NCBI GenBank assembly: GCA_002083435.1
Contig: LWDJ01000027.1
Coordinates: 34,633 to 98,632, forward strand
Length of the DNA stretch: 64,000 bases
Origin: Proteobacteria bacterium SG_bin6
GTDB taxonomy: Bacteria > Pseudomonadota > Alphaproteobacteria > Sphingomonadales > Sphingomonadaceae
Direction: 5' to 3'
Positions 62,163-64,000 of this stretch are shown one piece after another. Within the stretch, counting starts at the first letter, position 1, and every line of letters starts with the position of its first letter. A program made the translations under genes and the position numbers. The notes under the pieces are model-generated. The model worked only from the letters and a program-made list of their open reading frames with translations, had not been told where the DNA came from and made no database searches.

Positions 62163-63782
62163 ATGTGGGATTTGGTCCGGGCGCTTTCGGACGGGCGATA
62201 CGCCCCGCATGGCTATTGCCTGCTCTGGCAGCCCGGGCTGGTGTGGACGCATGTCGTCTCCGATCTGCTGATCGCCGCCGCCTATTTCACGATTCCGATC
62301 GCGCTGATCAGCTTCATCCGTCGCCGGCGCGACGTGCATTTTGGGTGGATGGTGTGGCTGTTCGCGCTGTTCATCCTGGCGTGCGGCACCTCGCATCTGA
62401 TGCAGGTTTGGAACCTGTGGCACGGTGATTACGCGCTCGAAGGCCTGGTGAAGGCGATCACCGCCTTCGCCTCGGTGCCGACCGCGATCCTGTTGTGGCG
62501 GTTGATCCCGCAGGCGCTGGCGCTGCCCTCGCCGCGCCAGCTCGCGCTCGCCAATGCCGAGCTGGAGGGACTGGTCGACGAGCGTGACGCGGCGCTCGCC
62601 CGGCTAACGACCGAGATCGCCAAGCGCGAGCGTGCCGAGGAAGCCCTCGTCCAGGCGCGCAAGATCGACGCGATCGGACGGCTGACCGGCGGCATCGCGC
62701 ATGATTTCAACAACCTGCTCCAAGCGATCACCGGCAATCTCGATCTTATCCAGCAACGCCCGGGGGATCAGGCACGGGTCGCGCGCTGGGCGGAGAATGC
62801 GCTGAAGGCGGTCGATCGCGGCACCCGGCTGACTGGGCAATTGCTCGCCTTCTCGCGTACCCAGCGGCTCGAGTTGAAGCCCTTGTCGGTCGATCCGATG
62901 ATCGTCGGGATGCTCGATCTCGTGCGGCGCAGCATCGGCCCGGCGATCGAGCTGCATACCCGGCTGGAGGCGGACGGATGCCGGGTGCAGGCCGATCAAA
63001 CCCAGCTCGAACTCGCGCTGCTCAACCTCGCCATCAATGCGCGCGACGCCATGCCCGAGGGCGGACGGCTGATCATCGCCACCCGCGAAGTGATGCTGGT
63101 CGACCATCAGGAGCTCGAGCCCGGCCGTTATGTCGAGGTCGCCGTCGCCGATACCGGGCAGGGCATGAGCGACGAGATACGCGAGCGTGCGCTCGATCCG
63201 TTCTTCACCACCAAGGGGGTTGGACGGGGCACCGGGCTTGGGCTGTCGATGGCGTTCGGGGTCGCGCGGCAATCGGGCGGGACGCTCAATCTGAACTCGG
63301 CGCCAGGGGCGGGGACGACGGTGACCGTGCTGTTGCGCTGTGTCGAAGGGGCGGTGGCGCAGCCCGAAGCGGTCGTCGCCATTGAACGCGCGCCGCCGCC
63401 CGCGCCGCAAGGGCTTGAGCTGCCCGTGATGGTGATCGACGATGACGATCAGGTGCGTGATGCGATTGTCGATGGCTTGCGCTCGCTCGGCTATACCGTG
63501 CTGCCCTTCGCGAGTGGCGCGGCGGCGCTGCGAGCGCGGGCGGATCGGCGGCCAGCGCTCACCGTTGTCGATTTCGCGATGCCGGGCTTGAACGGCGCCG
63601 ACATCGCCCGCCAAATCCGCGCCGAGGAACCCGCCGCGCGGATCGTGTTCGTTAGCGGTTTCGCCGATAGCGCCGCGATCGATCCGTTCGCCGGCCCGCA
63701 CACCCGCGTGCTGCGCAAGCCCTTCCAATCGGGCGACCTGGCGCGGGTGGTTGCCGAGATGCTCGCCGATCAGGCCGAGTAG
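62163..63782 (+). CDS. Hybrid histidine kinase with ETR1-like ethylene-binding transmembrane domain
   Basis: Hybrid sensor kinase of 539 residues. The N-terminus has three hydrophobic helices. Residues that hold Cu(I) and ethylene in plant ETR1 occur at the same spacing: Asp34, Tyr41, Ile44, Pro45, Ile71, Cys74 and His78, each shifted by 9 from ETR1 Asp25, Tyr32, Ile35, Pro36, Ile62, Cys65 and His69. A short coiled coil leads to HisKA (His180 in GIAHDFNNLL), HATPase (INARDAMPEGG, DTGQGMS, GRGTGLGLSMAFG) and a receiver with Asp470 (VVDFAMPG) and Lys in RKPF. There is no PAS or GAF domain between sensor and kinase. The ATG follows GGGGGAACGCGGCG. Confidence 0.9.
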   Translation: MWDLVRALSDGRYAPHGYCLLWQPGLVWTHVVSDLLIAAAYFTIPIALISFIRRRRDVHFGWMVWLFALFILACGTSHLMQVWNLWHGDYALEGLVKAITAFASVPTAILLWRLIPQALALPSPRQLALANAELEGLVDERDAALARLTTEIAKRERAEEALVQARKIDAIGRLTGGIAHDFNNLLQAITGNLDLIQQRPGDQARVARWAENALKAVDRGTRLTGQLLAFSRTQRLELKPLSVDPMIVGMLDLVRRSIGPAIELHTRLEADGCRVQADQTQLELALLNLAINARDAMPEGGRLIIATREVMLVDHQELEPGRYVEVAVADTGQGMSDEIRERALDPFFTTKGVGRGTGLGLSMAFGVARQSGGTLNLNSAPGAGTTVTVLLRCVEGAVAQPEAVVAIERAPPPAPQGLELPVMVIDDDDQVRDAIVDGLRSLGYTVLPFASGAAALRARADRRPALTVVDFAMPGLNGADIARQIRAEEPAARIVFVSGFADSAAIDPFAGPHTRVLRKPFQSGDLARVVAEMLADQAE

Positions 63783-64000
63783 AGGCGGGTGATCCGGGCA
63801 GGCGATCGGAGCAAACGCCGGCATCGGTCGCACGATCCTGCGTTACAGGTAACACGAGGCCTGAACCCGGCCCCGCCTGAACGCCCAATGGTGCGTTTTC
63901 CGCGCCTAGAGCGTTTCCCGCGCTGGTAGATTCGCGGGGACTTCACAAGTCGCCTCGTTTGTGGTTCAGCATTGCTGCTGGGCGGGAGGCCAGCAGCGAT
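63783..64000. other. Non-coding right end of window
   Basis: 218 bp with no convincing reading frame. It contains the hairpin at 63974-63997. The next gene lies beyond the window. Confidence 0.5.
63974..63997. terminator. Hairpin near right window edge
   Basis: Perfect 8-bp stem GCTGCTGG/CCAGCAGC with an 8-nt loop, extendable with ATT/GAT at the base. Orientation and any T-run cannot be judged because the window ends 3 nt later. Confidence 0.4.

Overview
This is a GC-rich stretch of core chromosome from an alphaproteobacterium, most likely a sphingomonad (Sphingomonas or a close relative). The case rests on several things together: a CckA-type hybrid kinase and a TrcR/DUF1013 regulator; a GTTC-N7-GTTC alphaproteobacterial SOS box in front of recA; codons ending mostly in G or C; frequent GTG and TTG starts; and REP-like GC-rich hairpins between genes. 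I see no insertion sequence, prophage, integrase, CRISPR array or rRNA operon. The species cannot be named from the sequence alone.

Layout. 0-9 kb: 3' part of addA, then trxA, argJ (-), a TonB-C protein with a small membrane protein, and secA. 8.8-10.5 kb (-): two diverged secreted paralogues and a third small reading frame that has no ordinary start codon. 10.6-13.6 kb: tRNA-Leu(UAG), a trigger factor with a histidine-rich tail, a membrane-anchored glycosyltransferase and a small lipoprotein. 13.7-19 kb: M28 peptidase and a VapBC-type pair (-), ettA with a secreted DUF1444-like protein (+), a Uma2-family protein and acylphosphatase (-). 19.4-33.4 kb: greB and slt (-), then dapA, smpB, two tandem M13 peptidases, cckA with a single-domain response regulator, a Tat-exported SDR, recA and a GST (+).

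33.7-42.5 kb holds a leucine/isovalerate catabolism block on the minus strand (ivd, mccB, mccA, MaoC). It is split by a plus-strand module of an AraC regulator, a ferritin-like protein interrupted by an in-frame amber codon, and a cytochrome c. 42.6-49.2 kb: APC permease, acnA with a small membrane protein, an acyl-CoA ligase and a 64-residue membrane protein. 49.3-56.2 kb: clpA, DUF1192, a quinone oxidoreductase, and a YqiJ-YqiK(flotillin)-GST operon. 56.3-63.8 kb: LpxH-like phosphoesterase and GT4 glycosyltransferase, trcR, an MBL hydrolase, a membrane protein, nadA, and a hybrid histidine kinase.

Most of the window is housekeeping: DNA repair (addA, recA), secretion and folding (secA, tig, clpA), translation rescue and throttling (smpB, ettA), amino-acid and NAD synthesis (argJ, dapA, nadA), the TCA cycle (acnA) and cell-cycle control (cckA, trcR). 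The observations most worth following are: the last kinase, whose N-terminus has every ligand-pocket residue of the plant ethylene receptor ETR1 at exact spacing; the amber codon in the ferritin-like gene; the reading frame that seems to start at ATC; the twin secreted paralogues; the trigger-factor His tail; and a dense hairpin cluster after mccA.
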